A stretch of DNA of 64,000 nucleotides from Mycobacterium intracellulare ATCC 13950. GTDB lineage: Bacteria > Actinomycetota > Actinomycetes > Mycobacteriales > Mycobacteriaceae. Below the pieces are notes generated by a model, which saw only the letters and a program-made list of their open reading frames with translations, was not told the DNA's origin and made no database searches. The stretch is taken from contig NC_016946.1 of NCBI RefSeq assembly GCF_000277125.1, forward strand, positions 1,612,001 through 1,676,000. Reading direction: 5' to 3'. The position numbers and the translations under genes are program-made. This document shows, piece by piece, positions 44,367-55,378 of this stretch. The number at the start of each line of letters is the position of its first letter. Position 1 is the first letter of the stretch.

Positions 44367-46562
44367 CTACTCCGGTTCCAGCCACAGCGCCGACGTGGGC
44401 GGCAACACCAGCACCGCCGAGGCCGGGCGCCCGTGCCATGGGTCCTCGGTGGCATCGACACCGCCCATGTTCCCGACCCCCGAACCGTTGTAGACGGTGG
44501 CGTCGGTGTTGAGCACCTCGCGCCATCGGCCCGCCGACGGCAGGCCCAGCCGGTAGCCGCCGTGCTCGGCACCGGCGAAATTGAACACGCACGCCATCAC
44601 CGAGCCGTCCTTGCCGTAACGCAGGAAGCTCAAGACGTTGTTGCCCGAGTCGTTGGCGTCGATCCAGGAGTAGCCGTCGGGCACGGTGTCTTGGCTCCAC
44701 AGCGCCGGGTGGCTGCGGTAGATGTTGTTGATGTCGCGCACCATGCGCAGGACGCCGTTGGAGAATCCCTGCTCGTCGAGCTGCCACCAATCCAGACCGC
44801 GCTCTTCGGACCACTCGGCGCGCTGGCCGAATTCCTGGCCCATGAACAGCAATTGCTTGCCCGGGTGCGCCCACTGGTAGGCGAGCAGGCTGCGCAGGCC
44901 GGCGGCCTTGACGTGATTGTTGCCCGGCATGCGTCCCCACAGCGTTCCCTTGCCGTGGACCACCTCGTCATGGCTGATCGGCAGCACGTAGTTCTCGCTG
45001 AACGCATAAAGCATCGAGAACGTCATCTCGTGGTGGTGATAGCTCCGATAGATCGGATCGCGGCTGATGTAGTCGAGCGTGTCATGCATCCAGCCCATGT
45101 TCCACTTCATTGAAAAGCCCAGGCCGCCAAGGTTTGTCGGCCGGGTGACCCCGGGCCAGGAGGTCGACTCCTCGGCGATGGTGACGATGCCCGGGGCGCT
45201 CTTGTGCGCCGTGGCGTTCATCTCCTGCAGGAACTGGACCGCCTCCAAGTTCTCCCGCCCGCCGTAGATGTTCGGCGTCCAGCCGCCTTCGGGGCGGGAG
45301 TAATCCAAGTACAGCATCGACGCGACCGCGTCCACACGTAGTCCATCGATGTGAAATTCCTCGAGCCAGAACAAGGCGTTGGCCACCAGGAAGTTGCGTA
45401 CCTCACGGCGACCGAAGTCGAAAACGTAGGTGCCCCAGTCGAGTTGCTCACCGCGTTGCGGGTCGGAATGTTCGTAAAGCGGGGTGCCGTCGAAGCGGGC
45501 CAGCGCCCACGCGTCCTTCGGGAAGTGTGCCGGCACCCAGTCCACCAGCACGCCGATACCGGCCTGGTGCAGGGCGTCGACCAGGGCCCGGAATTCGTCC
45601 GGGGTGCCGAACCGGGACGTCGGGGCGTAGTACGACGTCACCTGGTATCCCCAGGATCCGGCGAAGGGATGTTCGGCGACCGGGAGCAGCTCGACGTGGG
45701 TGAATCCGTGCTCCACAACGTAATCCGTCAGCTCGCGGGCCAACTGGCGGTAGTTGAGCCCGGGTCGCCATGAACCCAGGTGAACCTCGTAGGTGCTCAT
45801 CGGCTCGAACACCGGGTTGCGCCCGGCGCGTTGCGTCATCCAGTCCGCGTCTTCCCAGGTGTACTTGCTGCGCGTCACCCGGGAGGCCGTGTGCGGCGGC
45901 ACCTCGGTGGCGAAGGCCATGGGGTCGGCGCGTTCGGTGACCACTCCGTCGGCGCCATGAACGCGAAACTTGTACAGCCCCTCCAGCGGGAAGCCGGGCC
46001 AGAACAGCTCCCACACGCCCGAGGAGCCCAACACCCGCATCGGGGCGTCGTTGCCGGTCCAGCCGTTGAACTCGCCGATCAGGCTGACGCCCTTGGCGTT
46101 GGGCGCCCACACCGCGAACGACACCCCGGTGACCACGCCGTCGGCCGTCGTGAACGAGCGAGGATGCGCGCCAAGGACTTCCCAGAGGCGCTCGTGGCGC
46201 CCTTCGGCGAACAGATGAAGGTCGACCTCGCCGAGGGTGGGCAGGAAACGGTAGGCGTCGGCGACGACGTAGGGGTCGGCGCCCTCGTAGGTGATCTGGA
46301 GCCGATAGTCGATCAGGTTGGTGAACGGCAGCGCCACGGCGAACAGCCCGGACTCGACGTGCTGCATCGGGAATCGGTCGTCGCCGACGATCGCGACGAC
46401 CTCGACCGCGTGGGGCCGGTACGCCCGAATGACGGTGTGGTCGCCGTATTCGTGGGCCCCCAGCACGCCGTGCGGGTTGTGGTGCGTGCCGGCGACCAGG
46501 CGCGACAGGTCGGCGGGGTCGGGCGCCAGGTGCGTCCGAGCGAGTTGGTCGGCTTGGCTCAT
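44367..46562 (-). CDS. glgB: 1,4-alpha-glucan branching enzyme
   Basis: Adds alpha-1,6 branches to the linear glucan made by GlgE. 731 residues: N-terminal CBM48 domains, GH13 barrel with [14 protein letters not shown] (nucleophile Asp), [14 protein letters not shown] (acid Glu) and [14 protein letters not shown], and a C-terminal all-beta domain. The ATG at 46562 gives [14 protein letters not shown] as the family start. It is downstream of glgE on the same strand with 35 nt between genes, the typical GlgE-pathway unit. Confidence 0.97.
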   Translation of the reverse strand: MSQADQLARTHLAPDPADLSRLVAGTHHNPHGVLGAHEYGDHTVIRAYRPHAVEVVAIVGDDRFPMQHVESGLFAVALPFTNLIDYRLQITYEGADPYVVADAYRFLPTLGEVDLHLFAEGRHERLWEVLGAHPRSFTTADGVVTGVSFAVWAPNAKGVSLIGEFNGWTGNDAPMRVLGSSGVWELFWPGFPLEGLYKFRVHGADGVVTERADPMAFATEVPPHTASRVTRSKYTWEDADWMTQRAGRNPVFEPMSTYEVHLGSWRPGLNYRQLARELTDYVVEHGFTHVELLPVAEHPFAGSWGYQVTSYYAPTSRFGTPDEFRALVDALHQAGIGVLVDWVPAHFPKDAWALARFDGTPLYEHSDPQRGEQLDWGTYVFDFGRREVRNFLVANALFWLEEFHIDGLRVDAVASMLYLDYSRPEGGWTPNIYGGRENLEAVQFLQEMNATAHKSAPGIVTIAEESTSWPGVTRPTNLGGLGFSMKWNMGWMHDTLDYISRDPIYRSYHHHEMTFSMLYAFSENYVLPISHDEVVHGKGTLWGRMPGNNHVKAAGLRSLLAYQWAHPGKQLLFMGQEFGQRAEWSEERGLDWWQLDEQGFSNGVLRMVRDINNIYRSHPALWSQDTVPDGYSWIDANDSGNNVLSFLRYGKDGSVMACVFNFAGAEHGGYRLGLPSAGRWREVLNTDATVYNGSGVGNMGGVDATEDPWHGRPASAVLVLPPTSALWLEPE

Positions 46563-46597
46563 GTCCCTTTCGCCTCCGGTCCGTTTCATGTCTGGTG

Positions 46598-48697
46598 TCA
46601 ATGCCTGCGCAGCAGCGTCATTCGAGCGTCATGCGGTACGCGCGGCATGTTGATGATGTGCGCGACCGCCTGCCCGGGATCGATGCGAACGTAATTGGCT
46701 TGTCCCCATTGGAATTCCTGGCCGGTGATCTCGTCGCGCACCCAAAAGCGCTCGTAGGGCTCCATACCCAGTGCGGCCATATCCAAAAACAGGGTCGCTT
46801 CCTCGGGGCCGAAGGCGTTGAGCGTCACCACCACCAACACGCAGTCGCCGGTGGCCGGGTCGAACTTGCTGTAGGCGAGCAGCGCGTCGTTGTCGACGCT
46901 GTGGAAATGGATGGTGCGCAGCTGCTCGAGGGCCGGGTGGAGTCGGCGAATCGCGTTGAGCTGCGTGATGAATGGCTCAAGCGAGCGTCCCTCGGCGAGC
47001 GCACCCGCGAAATCGCGAGGCCGCAACTCGTACTTCTCGGAGTCCAGGTACTCCTCGCTGCCTTCGCGCACCGCGCGATGCTCGAACAGCTCGTATCCCG
47101 AATACACGCCCCAGGCCGGTCCCATCGTCGCGGCCAGCACCGCACGGATGGCGAACATCCCGGGCCCGTTGTGCTGCAAGATGGCGTGCAGGATGTCGGG
47201 GGTGTTGACGAACAGGTTGGGCCGGCGAAAGTCGGCCAAAGCGGCGATCTCGTTACCGAATTCGGTCAGCTCCCACTTCGCCGTGCGCCAGGTGAAGTAG
47301 CTGTACGACTGCGTGAAGCCCAGTTTGGCCAGCCCGTACTGGCGGGCCGGCGGCGTGAAGGCCTCGGAGAGAAACAGCACGTCGGGGTCGATGGCCTTGA
47401 CCGCGGCGATCAACCACGCCCAGAAGTCCGGCGGCTTGGTGTGCGGGTTGTCGACGCGAAAGACCTTGACGCCGTGGTCCATCCAGTGCCGGACCACGCG
47501 CAGCACCTCGTCGTAGAGGCCGGCCGGGTCGTTGTCGAAGTTGATCGGATAGATGTCCTGGTACTTCTTGGGCGGGTTCTCCGCGTAGGCGATGGTGCCG
47601 TCGGGCAATTCGGTGAACCAGTTGCGGTGGTTACGCGCCCAGGGATGGTCCGGCGCGCATTGCAGCGCCAGGTCCAGCGCCACCTCCATGCCCAATTCGC
47701 GTGTCGCGGCGACGAACGCGTCGAAGTCCTCGATGGTGCCCAAATCCGGGTGGACGGCGTCATGGCCTCCCTCATCGCTGCCGATCGCCCAGGGAGAACC
47801 CACATCTGTCGGAGCGGCGGTGGGGGAGTTGTTGCGCCCCTTGCGATGTATCTTGCCGATCGGATGGATCGGCGGCAGGTAGACGACGTCGAACCCCATC
47901 GCCGCGATGCGCCCGAGCGCGGCGGTTGCGGTGGCGAATGTGCCGTGCACGGGGTTGCCGTCGGCGTCCCATCCGCCGGTCGAGCGGGGAAACATCTCAT
48001 ACCAGGAGCCGAACCGGGCCAACGGCCGGTCCACCCAGACGCTGTACTGCTCGCCGCGCGTGACGAAGTCGCGAAGCGGGTGCTCCGCCAGGATTTCCTC
48101 GATCTCCGGCCCGAGCGCCAGCGCCGTTCGGGTGACCGGGTCCCCGGGGGTGCGCAGCGCCGCGGCGGCGGCCAGCAGCGGTTCGCGCCGGGCGCGCGGC
48201 ACCTCACTCGCGGCGCGTTCGAACAACCCGGCGCCTACCAGAAGATCGTTGGACAGTTCCTTCTCGCCCTGACCGGCGTCCAGTTTGGCGACCAGCCCGT
48301 GCCGCCAGGTGTGGATCGGATCGCCCCACCCCTCGACGCGGAAGGTCCACAGCCCCACCTGGTCGGGGGTGAACTGGCCGTGGAACACATAGGGTTCCAG
48401 ACCCATCGTCATCGGCAGCGCCAGCGGCTTGACCTTTTGCTGGTCGACCTTGCCGTCGCGATCGGTCACCGGCTTTGCCGCAGCCTGAACCGCTTTGACC
48501 CGCCGGGTCTCGGTGACTTGCGGATAGCCCGGCCCGAGGTAGCGCACGACCAGGGTTGCGGCCACCGCTTCGTGGCCTTCCCGCCACACCGCGGCGCTGA
48601 CCGGCACGACCTCGCCGACCACGGCTTTCGCGGGAAACGCGCCACAGGAAACGACCGGCTGGACGTTATCGATCTCGACACGACCGGGCACCACCAC
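46598..48697 (-). CDS. glgE: Alpha-1,4-glucan:maltose-1-phosphate maltosyltransferase
   Basis: Extends alpha-glucan using maltose-1-phosphate; GH13_3 enzyme central to mycobacterial glucan and a genetically validated drug target. 699 residues. Catalytic region: [12 protein letters not shown] with the nucleophile Asp, [10 protein letters not shown] with the acid Glu; [10 protein letters not shown] and [12 protein letters not shown] are also family marks. The N-terminus looks shortened: codons GTG-GTG-GTG encode the start [12 protein letters not shown], whereas the same DNA in another frame still spells IGTEWW, the residues preceding VPGR in the M. tuberculosis protein as I recall it. A one-base loss in the G/T repeat would explain this. 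An inserted [15 protein letters not shown] stretch near residue 80 is an indel region. Confidence 0.95.
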   Translation of the reverse strand: MVVPGRVEIDNVQPVVSCGAFPAKAVVGEVVPVSAAVWREGHEAVAATLVVRYLGPGYPQVTETRRVKAVQAAAKPVTDRDGKVDQQKVKPLALPMTMGLEPYVFHGQFTPDQVGLWTFRVEGWGDPIHTWRHGLVAKLDAGQGEKELSNDLLVGAGLFERAASEVPRARREPLLAAAAALRTPGDPVTRTALALGPEIEEILAEHPLRDFVTRGEQYSVWVDRPLARFGSWYEMFPRSTGGWDADGNPVHGTFATATAALGRIAAMGFDVVYLPPIHPIGKIHRKGRNNSPTAAPTDVGSPWAIGSDEGGHDAVHPDLGTIEDFDAFVAATRELGMEVALDLALQCAPDHPWARNHRNWFTELPDGTIAYAENPPKKYQDIYPINFDNDPAGLYDEVLRVVRHWMDHGVKVFRVDNPHTKPPDFWAWLIAAVKAIDPDVLFLSEAFTPPARQYGLAKLGFTQSYSYFTWRTAKWELTEFGNEIAALADFRRPNLFVNTPDILHAILQHNGPGMFAIRAVLAATMGPAWGVYSGYELFEHRAVREGSEEYLDSEKYELRPRDFAGALAEGRSLEPFITQLNAIRRLHPALEQLRTIHFHSVDNDALLAYSKFDPATGDCVLVVVTLNAFGPEEATLFLDMAALGMEPYERFWVRDEITGQEFQWGQANYVRIDPGQAVAHIINMPRVPHDARMTLLRRH

Positions 48698-48986
48698 TCC
48701 GTTCCGATTTTCCCGCTTCCTCCGCGCCCCGCGCCGCGGGCCGCATCGTCACCGGGAGCGATCCAGATTGTGTGCGGCCAGTCCGGGGTGTGCTCCGCGC
48801 GGAACGCCGCTCGTCGGGAAACTTCCTGTCGTGGGGAACTTTCTGTGCGGGGAAGCATCGTTGCGACCCCGATAACTAACCGATACCCACCCTAGTCTTC
48901 GGTCACACCCCGCCACGGAAAGCGAACGAAAAGCGGTCTTTCGCGCCGCCGTGCGCGGGCCGGAATCCTCAGTAAGGTAGGGACGC
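48698..48986. promoter_or_regulatory. Divergent glgE-glgP promoter region
   Basis: 289 nt between divergent starts. Near the glgP side TAAGGT (48973-48978) is a possible -10 element about 8 nt before the GTG, which would give an almost leaderless message. On the glgE side the DNA spells the remains of an N-terminal extension. No operator was recognised. Confidence 0.4.
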
Positions 48987-51629
48987 GTGAAAGCCCTCCG
49001 CCGGTTTACCGTCCGTGCTCACCTTCCCGAGCGTTTGACCGCGCTGGACCAGCTCTCGACCAACTTGCGATGGTCATGGGACACGCCGACCCAGGACCTT
49101 TTCGCGAGCATCGACCCGGACCTGTGGCAGCGATGCGGCTGCGATCCGGTGGCGTTGCTGGGGGCGGTCAAGCCGGCGCGACTCGACGAATTGGCGATCG
49201 ACGAGACCTTCCTTCGCCGGCTCGACGAGCTGACCGCCGAATTGAACGATTACCTCAACCGCCCGCTGTGGTACCAGCAACAGCAGGACCACGGCGCCGA
49301 GATGCCGGCCGCCATCGCCTACTTCTCGATGGAGTTCGGCATCGCCGAGGTGCTGCCCAACTACTCCGGCGGCTTGGGCATCCTCGCCGGTGACCACCTG
49401 AAGTCCGCATCCGATCTGGGCGTGCCGTTGGTCGCGGTGGGGCTCTACTACCGGTCCGGCTACTTCCGGCAGTCGCTGACCGCCGACGGGTGGCAGCACG
49501 AGAACTACCCGTCGCTGGACCCGCAGGGGCTGCCGTTGCGGTTGCTGACCGATGCCACCGGCGACCCCGCCCTGGTTGAGCTGATGCTGCCGGACTCCGC
49601 GCAGCTGCACGCCCGGATCTGGGTCGCGCAGGTGGGCAGGGTCCCGCTGCTCCTGCTCGATTCCGACGTCCCCGAGAACGAGCACGATCTGCGGGGTGTC
49701 ACCGACCGCCTGTACGGCGGCGATCAGGAACACCGGATGAGGCAGGAGATCCTGGCCGGCATCGGCGGCGTGCGGGCGATCCGCGCCTACACCGCCATCC
49801 ACGGCCTGCCCGCGCCGGAGGTGTTCCACATGAACGAGGGGCACGCCGGGTTCCTGGGCGCGGAGCGCATTCGCGAGCTGATGACGGGCGCGGCGTTGGA
49901 CTTCGACACCGCGCTGGCGGTCGTGCGCTCGAGCACCGTGTTCACCACCCACACCCCGGTGCCCGCGGGCATCGACCGTTTCCCCATCGACATGGTGCGG
50001 CTGTACTTCGACGACCATCTGGCCGACGAATCGGCATCCGGCGGCGACGGCACGGCGGCCGACGCGACGAGCGCGCCGGTGTTGCTGCCGGGGGTGCCGA
50101 CGGCGCGCATCCTGGCGCTCGGCGCCGAGGACGACCCGACGAAATTCAACATGGCGCACATGGGTCTGCGCCTGGCCCAGCGGGCCAACGGGGTCTCGTC
50201 GCTGCACGGCCGGGTGAGCCGGGCGATGTTCAACGAGCTGTGGCCCGGATTCGACCCCGGGGAGGTGCCGATCGGGTCGATCACCAACGGGGTGCACGCG
50301 CGCACCTGGGCGGCGCCGCAGTGGCTGCAGCTGGGCTACGAGCTGGCCGGGTCGGATTCGTTCAGCGATCCGGGCGTGTGGTTGCGCCTGCAGCAGGTCG
50401 ATGCGGGTCACCTGTGGTGGATTCGTTCGCAATTGAGGTCCCTGCTGGTCGACGACGTGCGGCGCCGGCTGCGGCGGTCGTGGTTGGAACGCGGCGCCTC
50501 GGACGCCGAATTGGGTTGGATAGCAACAGCTTTCGATCCGGAAGTGCTGACCATCGGGTTCGCCCGGCGGGTGCCGACGTACAAGCGGTTGACGCTGATG
50601 CTGCACGATCCGGATCGGCTGGAGCAGCTGCTGCTGGACAGCGAACGGCCGATCCAGCTGATCGTCGCCGGTAAGTCGCACCCGGCGGACGACGGCGGCA
50701 AGGCCTTGATCCAGCAGGTGGTGCGATTTGCCGACCGGCCGCAGGTGCGCCACCGCATCGCGTTCTTGCCCGACTACGACATGTCCATGGCCCGGCTGCT
50801 CTATTGGGGCTGCGACGTCTGGTTGAACAACCCGCTGCGCCCGTTGGAGGCCTGCGGCACCTCGGGAATGAAGAGCGCACTCAACGGCGGGCTGAACCTG
50901 TCCATCCGCGATGGCTGGTGGGATGAATGGTACGACGGCGAAAACGGTTGGGAGATACCGTCTGCCGACGGCGTGGCCGACGCGGAGCGCCGCGACGACC
51001 TGGAATCCAGCGCGCTGTATCGGCTGCTGGAAGAAGCCGTGGCACCGAAGTTCTACGAGCGTGACCAGCACGGGGTACCGCCGCGCTGGATCGAAATGGT
51101 GCGCCACACCCTGCAGACGCTCGGCCCGAAGGTCCTGGCTTCCCGCATGGTGCGCGACTACGTCGAGCAGTACTACACGCCCGCGGCGCAATCGCTGCGC
51201 AAGACGCTCGCGCCCGCCGACGGCGGCGGCGAGTTCGGCGCCGCCCGCGAGCTGGCCGCCTATCGCCGGCGCGCCTACGAGGCCTGGCCGAAGATCGTGA
51301 TCACCGACGTCGACAGCACCGGCCTGCCGGACAGCCCGGTGCTCGGCTCGAAGCTCACCCTGACCGCCACCGTGCAGCTGGCCGGGCTGGCGCCCGACGA
51401 GGTCACGGTCCAGGCGGTGGTCGGCCGCGTCGACGCCGGCGATGCGCTGCTGGAGCCGATTACCGTCGAGATGTCGTACACCGGCACCGCCGAGGGCGGC
51501 AACCAGGTGTTCTCGACGACCACGCCGCTGCCGCTGGCGGGATCGGTGGGATACACCGTGCGCGTGCTGCCCCGCCATCCGATGCTGGCCGCCAGCAACG
51601 AGCTCGGTCTGGTCACCCTGGCCCGGTAG
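48987..51629 (+). CDS. glgP: Alpha-glucan (glycogen) phosphorylase
   Basis: PLP-dependent GT35 enzyme that releases glucose-1-phosphate from alpha-glucan, or runs in reverse. 880 residues in the actinobacterial DUF3417-containing form: N-terminal domain (RFTVRAHLPERLTALDQL), GGLGILAGDHLKSASDLG, HMNEGHAGFLGAERI, and the cofactor loop EACGTSGMKSALNGG with the PLP lysine. A C-terminal Ig-like extension of about 100 residues follows AYRRRAYEAWPKI. GTG start at 48987. It pairs with the divergent glgE-glgB unit to balance glucan synthesis and breakdown. Confidence 0.96.
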   Translation: MKALRRFTVRAHLPERLTALDQLSTNLRWSWDTPTQDLFASIDPDLWQRCGCDPVALLGAVKPARLDELAIDETFLRRLDELTAELNDYLNRPLWYQQQQDHGAEMPAAIAYFSMEFGIAEVLPNYSGGLGILAGDHLKSASDLGVPLVAVGLYYRSGYFRQSLTADGWQHENYPSLDPQGLPLRLLTDATGDPALVELMLPDSAQLHARIWVAQVGRVPLLLLDSDVPENEHDLRGVTDRLYGGDQEHRMRQEILAGIGGVRAIRAYTAIHGLPAPEVFHMNEGHAGFLGAERIRELMTGAALDFDTALAVVRSSTVFTTHTPVPAGIDRFPIDMVRLYFDDHLADESASGGDGTAADATSAPVLLPGVPTARILALGAEDDPTKFNMAHMGLRLAQRANGVSSLHGRVSRAMFNELWPGFDPGEVPIGSITNGVHARTWAAPQWLQLGYELAGSDSFSDPGVWLRLQQVDAGHLWWIRSQLRSLLVDDVRRRLRRSWLERGASDAELGWIATAFDPEVLTIGFARRVPTYKRLTLMLHDPDRLEQLLLDSERPIQLIVAGKSHPADDGGKALIQQVVRFADRPQVRHRIAFLPDYDMSMARLLYWGCDVWLNNPLRPLEACGTSGMKSALNGGLNLSIRDGWWDEWYDGENGWEIPSADGVADAERRDDLESSALYRLLEEAVAPKFYERDQHGVPPRWIEMVRHTLQTLGPKVLASRMVRDYVEQYYTPAAQSLRKTLAPADGGGEFGAARELAAYRRRAYEAWPKIVITDVDSTGLPDSPVLGSKLTLTATVQLAGLAPDEVTVQAVVGRVDAGDALLEPITVEMSYTGTAEGGNQVFSTTTPLPLAGSVGYTVRVLPRHPMLAASNELGLVTLAR

Positions 51630-51638
51630 CCGGAACGC

Positions 51639-53666
51639 TCAGGCGGACAGGCCTTCTTGCGAGTCCTCCGCTGTCCGCAGCCGCTGCAGCGCCTCACGCA
51701 CCTGCGCCCCGTTGGTGGTCTGCCAGAACGGCGGCAGCGAGGCCCGCAGGTAGCCGCCGTAGCCGGCGGTGACCATGCGCGAGTCGAGCACCGCGACCAC
51801 CCCGCGGTCGGTCACGCGGCGCAACAGCCGGCCGGAGCCCTGCGCCAGCAGCAGCGCCGCGTGGCTGGCCGCGACGGCCATGAAGCCGTTGCCGCCGCGC
51901 GCGGCGACCGCCCGCTGGCGCGCCCCCAGCAGGGGGTCGTCGGGGCGGGGGAACGGGATGCGGTCGATCAGCACCAGCGACAGCGACGGCCCGGGCACAT
52001 CGACGCCCTGCCACAGCGACAGGGTGCCGAACAGCGAGGTCTGCGGGTCGGCGCTGAACTGCTCGACCAGCGCCGACGTGCTGTCGTCGCCCTGGCACAA
52101 CACCGGTGTCGACAGCCGTTCGCGCATGGCCTCGGCGGCCGCGCGGGCCGCCCGCATCGACGAGAACAGGCCCAGGGTGCGCCCGTCGGCGGCGGTGATG
52201 AGCTCGGCGATCTCGGCCAGCTGCTCGGCCGAGCCGACGCCGTCGCGCCCGGGCGGCGGCAGGTGCGCGGCCACGTACAGGATGCCGGCCTTGGCGTGCT
52301 GAAACGGCGAGCCGACGTCGAGGCCGCGCCAGCGTGCGTCGCCGCCGTCGTCGCTCGTGGGAGCGGTCAGGCCCCACGCCGCGGCCATGGCGTCGAAGGA
52401 GCCGCCGATCGTCAGCGTCGCCGACGTCAACACCACGGTCGAACGCGAGAACACGCGTTGGCGCAGTAGCCCGGCGACCGAGAGCGGGGCCACCCGCAAC
52501 ACCGGGCGCGGTGCACCCCGGTTCTCCTCGTGTTCCAGCCACACCACGTCGGTGCGGTCGGGGATGGCCGGCCCGAACGAGGCGAGCACCCGCGACGCCG
52601 TCTCCGAAATCTCGCTGAGCGCGGCGACCGCTTCGGCGCGGGCCGCCGCCGCCTTGGCGTCGTTCGTGGTGTCGATCGCCGAACGCGCCGCGGTGGCGAC
52701 GTCGCGCAGCGCGGTCAGGTACGTCGCCAGGTCCTCGTCGAGGCGGTCGATGCGCCCCGGCGTGCCGTCGTGGATCGCCGCCGCGAAGTTGGCGGTCGTC
52801 GCGTCGAGGCGCTGGACCAGTTCCGGGCTCACCAACCGGCTGATCCGCCGCGAGGCGACCCCGAGCGCGGCCGACGTCAACTCCGCGGTGGCCACGGACG
52901 TCACCCGGTCCACCAACTCGTGCGCCTCGTCGACCACCAGCAGCGCGTGCTCGGGCAGCACCGCGGATTCGGCGACCGCGTCGATGGCCAGCAGCGCGTG
53001 GTTGGTGACCACGACGTCGGCACGGCCGGCCAGGCCCCTGGCCCGCTCGGAGAAGCACTCGGTGCCGAACGGGCAGCGGGCCACCCCGAGGCATTCCCGC
53101 GCGGAAACGCTGACCTGAGACCAGGACCGGTCGGGCACGCCCGGCTTCAAATCGTCGCGGTCACCGGATTCGGTGGTCGACGCCCACTCGGTGAGCCGTT
53201 GCACGTCGCGGCCCAGGGCGCTGACCGCCATGGGGTTGAAGAGTTCCTCTTGCGGCCGCCCGTCGACGTCGTCACCGTCGGCCGCCCCGCCGTTGTGGAT
53301 CTTGTTGAGACACAGATAGTTTCGTCGGCCTTTGAGCAGCGCGAACTGCGGGCGGCGCGGCAGCGCGTCGGCCAGCGCATCGATGAGCCGGGGCAGATCG
53401 CGATCGACGAGCTGGCGTTGCAGCGCGATGGTGGCCGTCGACACGACGACGGGGGAGTCGTCGTCCAGGGCGTGCACGATCGCGGGCACCAGATAGGCGA
53501 GCGACTTGCCGGTGCCGGTGCCGGCCTGTACGACGAGGTGTTCGTCGGTGGCGAAGGCCCGCGCCACCGCGTCGGCCATCTCCTGTTGGCCGCTGCGTTC
53601 ACTGCCGCCGAGCGCGGCCACGGCGGTGGCCAGCAGCTCGTGCACGGACACGTCGGACGTGGTCAC
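51639..53666 (-). CDS. dinG: ATP-dependent helicase, DinG/XPD family
   Basis: Iron-sulfur DNA helicase. 675 residues: Walker A QAGTGTGKS (about 47-55), RRNYLC plus ECLGVARCPFGTEC giving the four cluster cysteines, DEAH box VVDEAHEL and C-terminal helicase motifs GSGRLLRRV. The start is uncertain: GTG 53666 gives MTTSDVSVHELLA, though AAGGGA then directly abuts it; an in-frame GTG at 53651 is an alternative with more normal spacing. It ends 9 nt from glgP (convergent) and its start follows pncB by 8 nt, suggesting an operon. Confidence 0.94.
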   Translation of the reverse strand: MTTSDVSVHELLATAVAALGGSERSGQQEMADAVARAFATDEHLVVQAGTGTGKSLAYLVPAIVHALDDDSPVVVSTATIALQRQLVDRDLPRLIDALADALPRRPQFALLKGRRNYLCLNKIHNGGAADGDDVDGRPQEELFNPMAVSALGRDVQRLTEWASTTESGDRDDLKPGVPDRSWSQVSVSARECLGVARCPFGTECFSERARGLAGRADVVVTNHALLAIDAVAESAVLPEHALLVVDEAHELVDRVTSVATAELTSAALGVASRRISRLVSPELVQRLDATTANFAAAIHDGTPGRIDRLDEDLATYLTALRDVATAARSAIDTTNDAKAAAARAEAVAALSEISETASRVLASFGPAIPDRTDVVWLEHEENRGAPRPVLRVAPLSVAGLLRQRVFSRSTVVLTSATLTIGGSFDAMAAAWGLTAPTSDDGGDARWRGLDVGSPFQHAKAGILYVAAHLPPPGRDGVGSAEQLAEIAELITAADGRTLGLFSSMRAARAAAEAMRERLSTPVLCQGDDSTSALVEQFSADPQTSLFGTLSLWQGVDVPGPSLSLVLIDRIPFPRPDDPLLGARQRAVAARGGNGFMAVAASHAALLLAQGSGRLLRRVTDRGVVAVLDSRMVTAGYGGYLRASLPPFWQTTNGAQVREALQRLRTAEDSQEGLSA

Positions 53667-53674
53667 TCCCTTGC

Positions 53675-54982
53675 TCAGGCGCGGATCTGCGTCGTCGTGA
53701 CCGCGGGTTCGCCGTGCGACAGGTTCAGCCCCTCCCACGGCAGACTGCGCAGCCCGGAAGCTACCAGCTCGCGCGCCGCGGCGAGGTTCGGTTTGGACAC
53801 CAGCTCCCCGCCGCGGACCAGCGGGACGGTCAACACCCGGGCCGGTTCATCGACGTCGGGCTGACGACCGGCTGGGTACAGGATCTCCTCGGTGATGGTG
53901 CCGGAGCTGCGCGCGGTGCGCAGTGCCTCTTTGTGTCCGCCGTGGGATTCCTTGTGGCTGCTGCGCTTCTGCACCGGCAGGCCGTCCACTTCGACGAGCT
54001 TGTACACCATGTTCGCGGTGGGTGCGCCCGAGCCGGTCACCAGCGACGTGCCGACGCCGTAACTGTCCACCGGCTCGGCTGCCAATGCGGCGATGGAGAA
54101 CTCGTCGAGGTCACCGGAGACCACGATGCGGGTCCCGGTGGCGCCCAGGTCGTCGAGCTGCTGGCGCACCTGGCGGGCCAGCACGCCCAGCTCGCCGGAG
54201 TCGATGCGCACGGCACCGAGCCCGGTGCCGGCGGCGGCCACCGCGTTGGCCACGCCGGCCGTCACGTCGTAGGTGTCCACCAGCAGGGTGGTGTCGACGC
54301 CGAGCGCCTCGACCTGCGCCCGAAAGGCCGCCAATTCGGTCGACTCCGCGGGGGTGTCGGCGCGCGCGTGCAGCATGGTGAACGCGTGCGCGGAGGTGCC
54401 CTCGGCCGGTATTCCGTAGCAGCGCTGAGCCTCCAGATTGGAGGACGCGGCGAAGCCGGCGATGTAGGCGGCGCGGGCCGCGGCGACCGCCGCCTGTTCG
54501 TGGGTTCGCCGTGACCCCATCTCGATCAGCGGTCGTCCCCTGGCCGCACTCACCATCCGCGCGGCGGCCGACGCGACCGCGGTGTCGTGATTGAAAATCG
54601 ACAGCGCCAGCGTTTCGAGCACCACGCACTCGGCGAACGTCCCGCTCACCGACAGCACCGGGGATCCGGGGAAGTACAGCTCACCCTCGGCGTAGCCGTC
54701 GATATCGCCGCCGAACCGAAAATCGCGCAAGTACCGCAACGTATCTGGATCGAGGAATTGCCCGAGCGACCGGCAGGCCTCGTCATCGAAGGTGAACTGC
54801 GGCAGCGCCTCGAGCAGCCGGCCGGTTCCGGCGACCACGCCGTAACGGCGTCCCTCGGGAAGACGGCGCGCAAAAAGCTCGAAGGTGGTGCGGCGATTGG
54901 CGCTGCCGTCCCGCAGCGCCGCCGCCAGCATCGTCAACTCGTACTTGTCGGTCAGCAGCCCGGTGACGACCGAGTCGTTCAT
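53675..54982 (-). CDS. pncB: Nicotinate phosphoribosyltransferase
   Basis: Salvages nicotinic acid into nicotinate mononucleotide for NAD synthesis. 435 residues: TDKYELTML start, EMGSRRTHEQAAVAAARAAY with the PRPP-site arginine and histidine (phosphorylated His candidate), RIDSGELGVLARQVR and SGDLDEF. Corresponds to pncB1 of M. tuberculosis. It is divergent from clpS with 66 nt between starts. Confidence 0.96.
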   Translation of the reverse strand: MNDSVVTGLLTDKYELTMLAAALRDGSANRRTTFELFARRLPEGRRYGVVAGTGRLLEALPQFTFDDEACRSLGQFLDPDTLRYLRDFRFGGDIDGYAEGELYFPGSPVLSVSGTFAECVVLETLALSIFNHDTAVASAAARMVSAARGRPLIEMGSRRTHEQAAVAAARAAYIAGFAASSNLEAQRCYGIPAEGTSAHAFTMLHARADTPAESTELAAFRAQVEALGVDTTLLVDTYDVTAGVANAVAAAGTGLGAVRIDSGELGVLARQVRQQLDDLGATGTRIVVSGDLDEFSIAALAAEPVDSYGVGTSLVTGSGAPTANMVYKLVEVDGLPVQKRSSHKESHGGHKEALRTARSSGTITEEILYPAGRQPDVDEPARVLTVPLVRGGELVSKPNLAAARELVASGLRSLPWEGLNLSHGEPAVTTTQIRA

Positions 54983-55048
54983 TCCATAACGGTATCGGCT
55001 GCCCCGCGGGCTCGGAAACGTCGTGCATCCCTCGGTATCGTGTAGGCC

Positions 55049-55354
55049 ATGGTTGTTATGTCAGCGCCCACTAAGCCGGGCACTACAGGACAACGCGAGT
55101 CCGCGCCGGTCGAGGTCACGGCGAGTCCCTGGGTCACGATCGTCTGGGATGACCCGGTCAACTTGATGACGTACGTGACATACGTGTTCCAGAAGTTGTT
55201 CGGCTACAGCGAGCCGCATGCCACCAAACTGATGCTGCAGGTGCACAACGAAGGAAAGGCCGTGGTGTCCGCCGGTAGCCGGGAGTCCATGGAAGCCGAT
55301 GTGTCCAAGCTGCACGCCGCCGGTTTGTGGGCGACGCTGCAGCAGGACCGCTGA
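55049..55354 (+). CDS. clpS: ATP-dependent Clp protease adapter ClpS
   Basis: N-end-rule adaptor that delivers substrates to ClpC/ClpA. 101 residues: disordered N-terminal 25, then the adaptor core [20 protein letters not shown], with acid pocket residues [15 protein letters not shown] and the C-terminal helix. In mycobacteria the partner is ClpC1. Short distance (24 nt) to the DUF2017 gene, a common arrangement. Confidence 0.97.
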   Translation: MVVMSAPTKPGTTGQRESAPVEVTASPWVTIVWDDPVNLMTYVTYVFQKLFGYSEPHATKLMLQVHNEGKAVVSAGSRESMEADVSKLHAAGLWATLQQDR

Positions 55355-55378
55355 CGATCGAGGCGCTGGCGATTCCCT

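Noticed and set aside
46595..48895. 766-codon plus-strand frame opposite glgE
   Set aside because: Mirror of glgE; starts inside glgB's 5' region and carries no domain.
49074..51578. 834-codon minus-strand frame opposite glgP
   Set aside because: Mirror of glgP with Gly/Arg/Val/His-rich composition and no motif.
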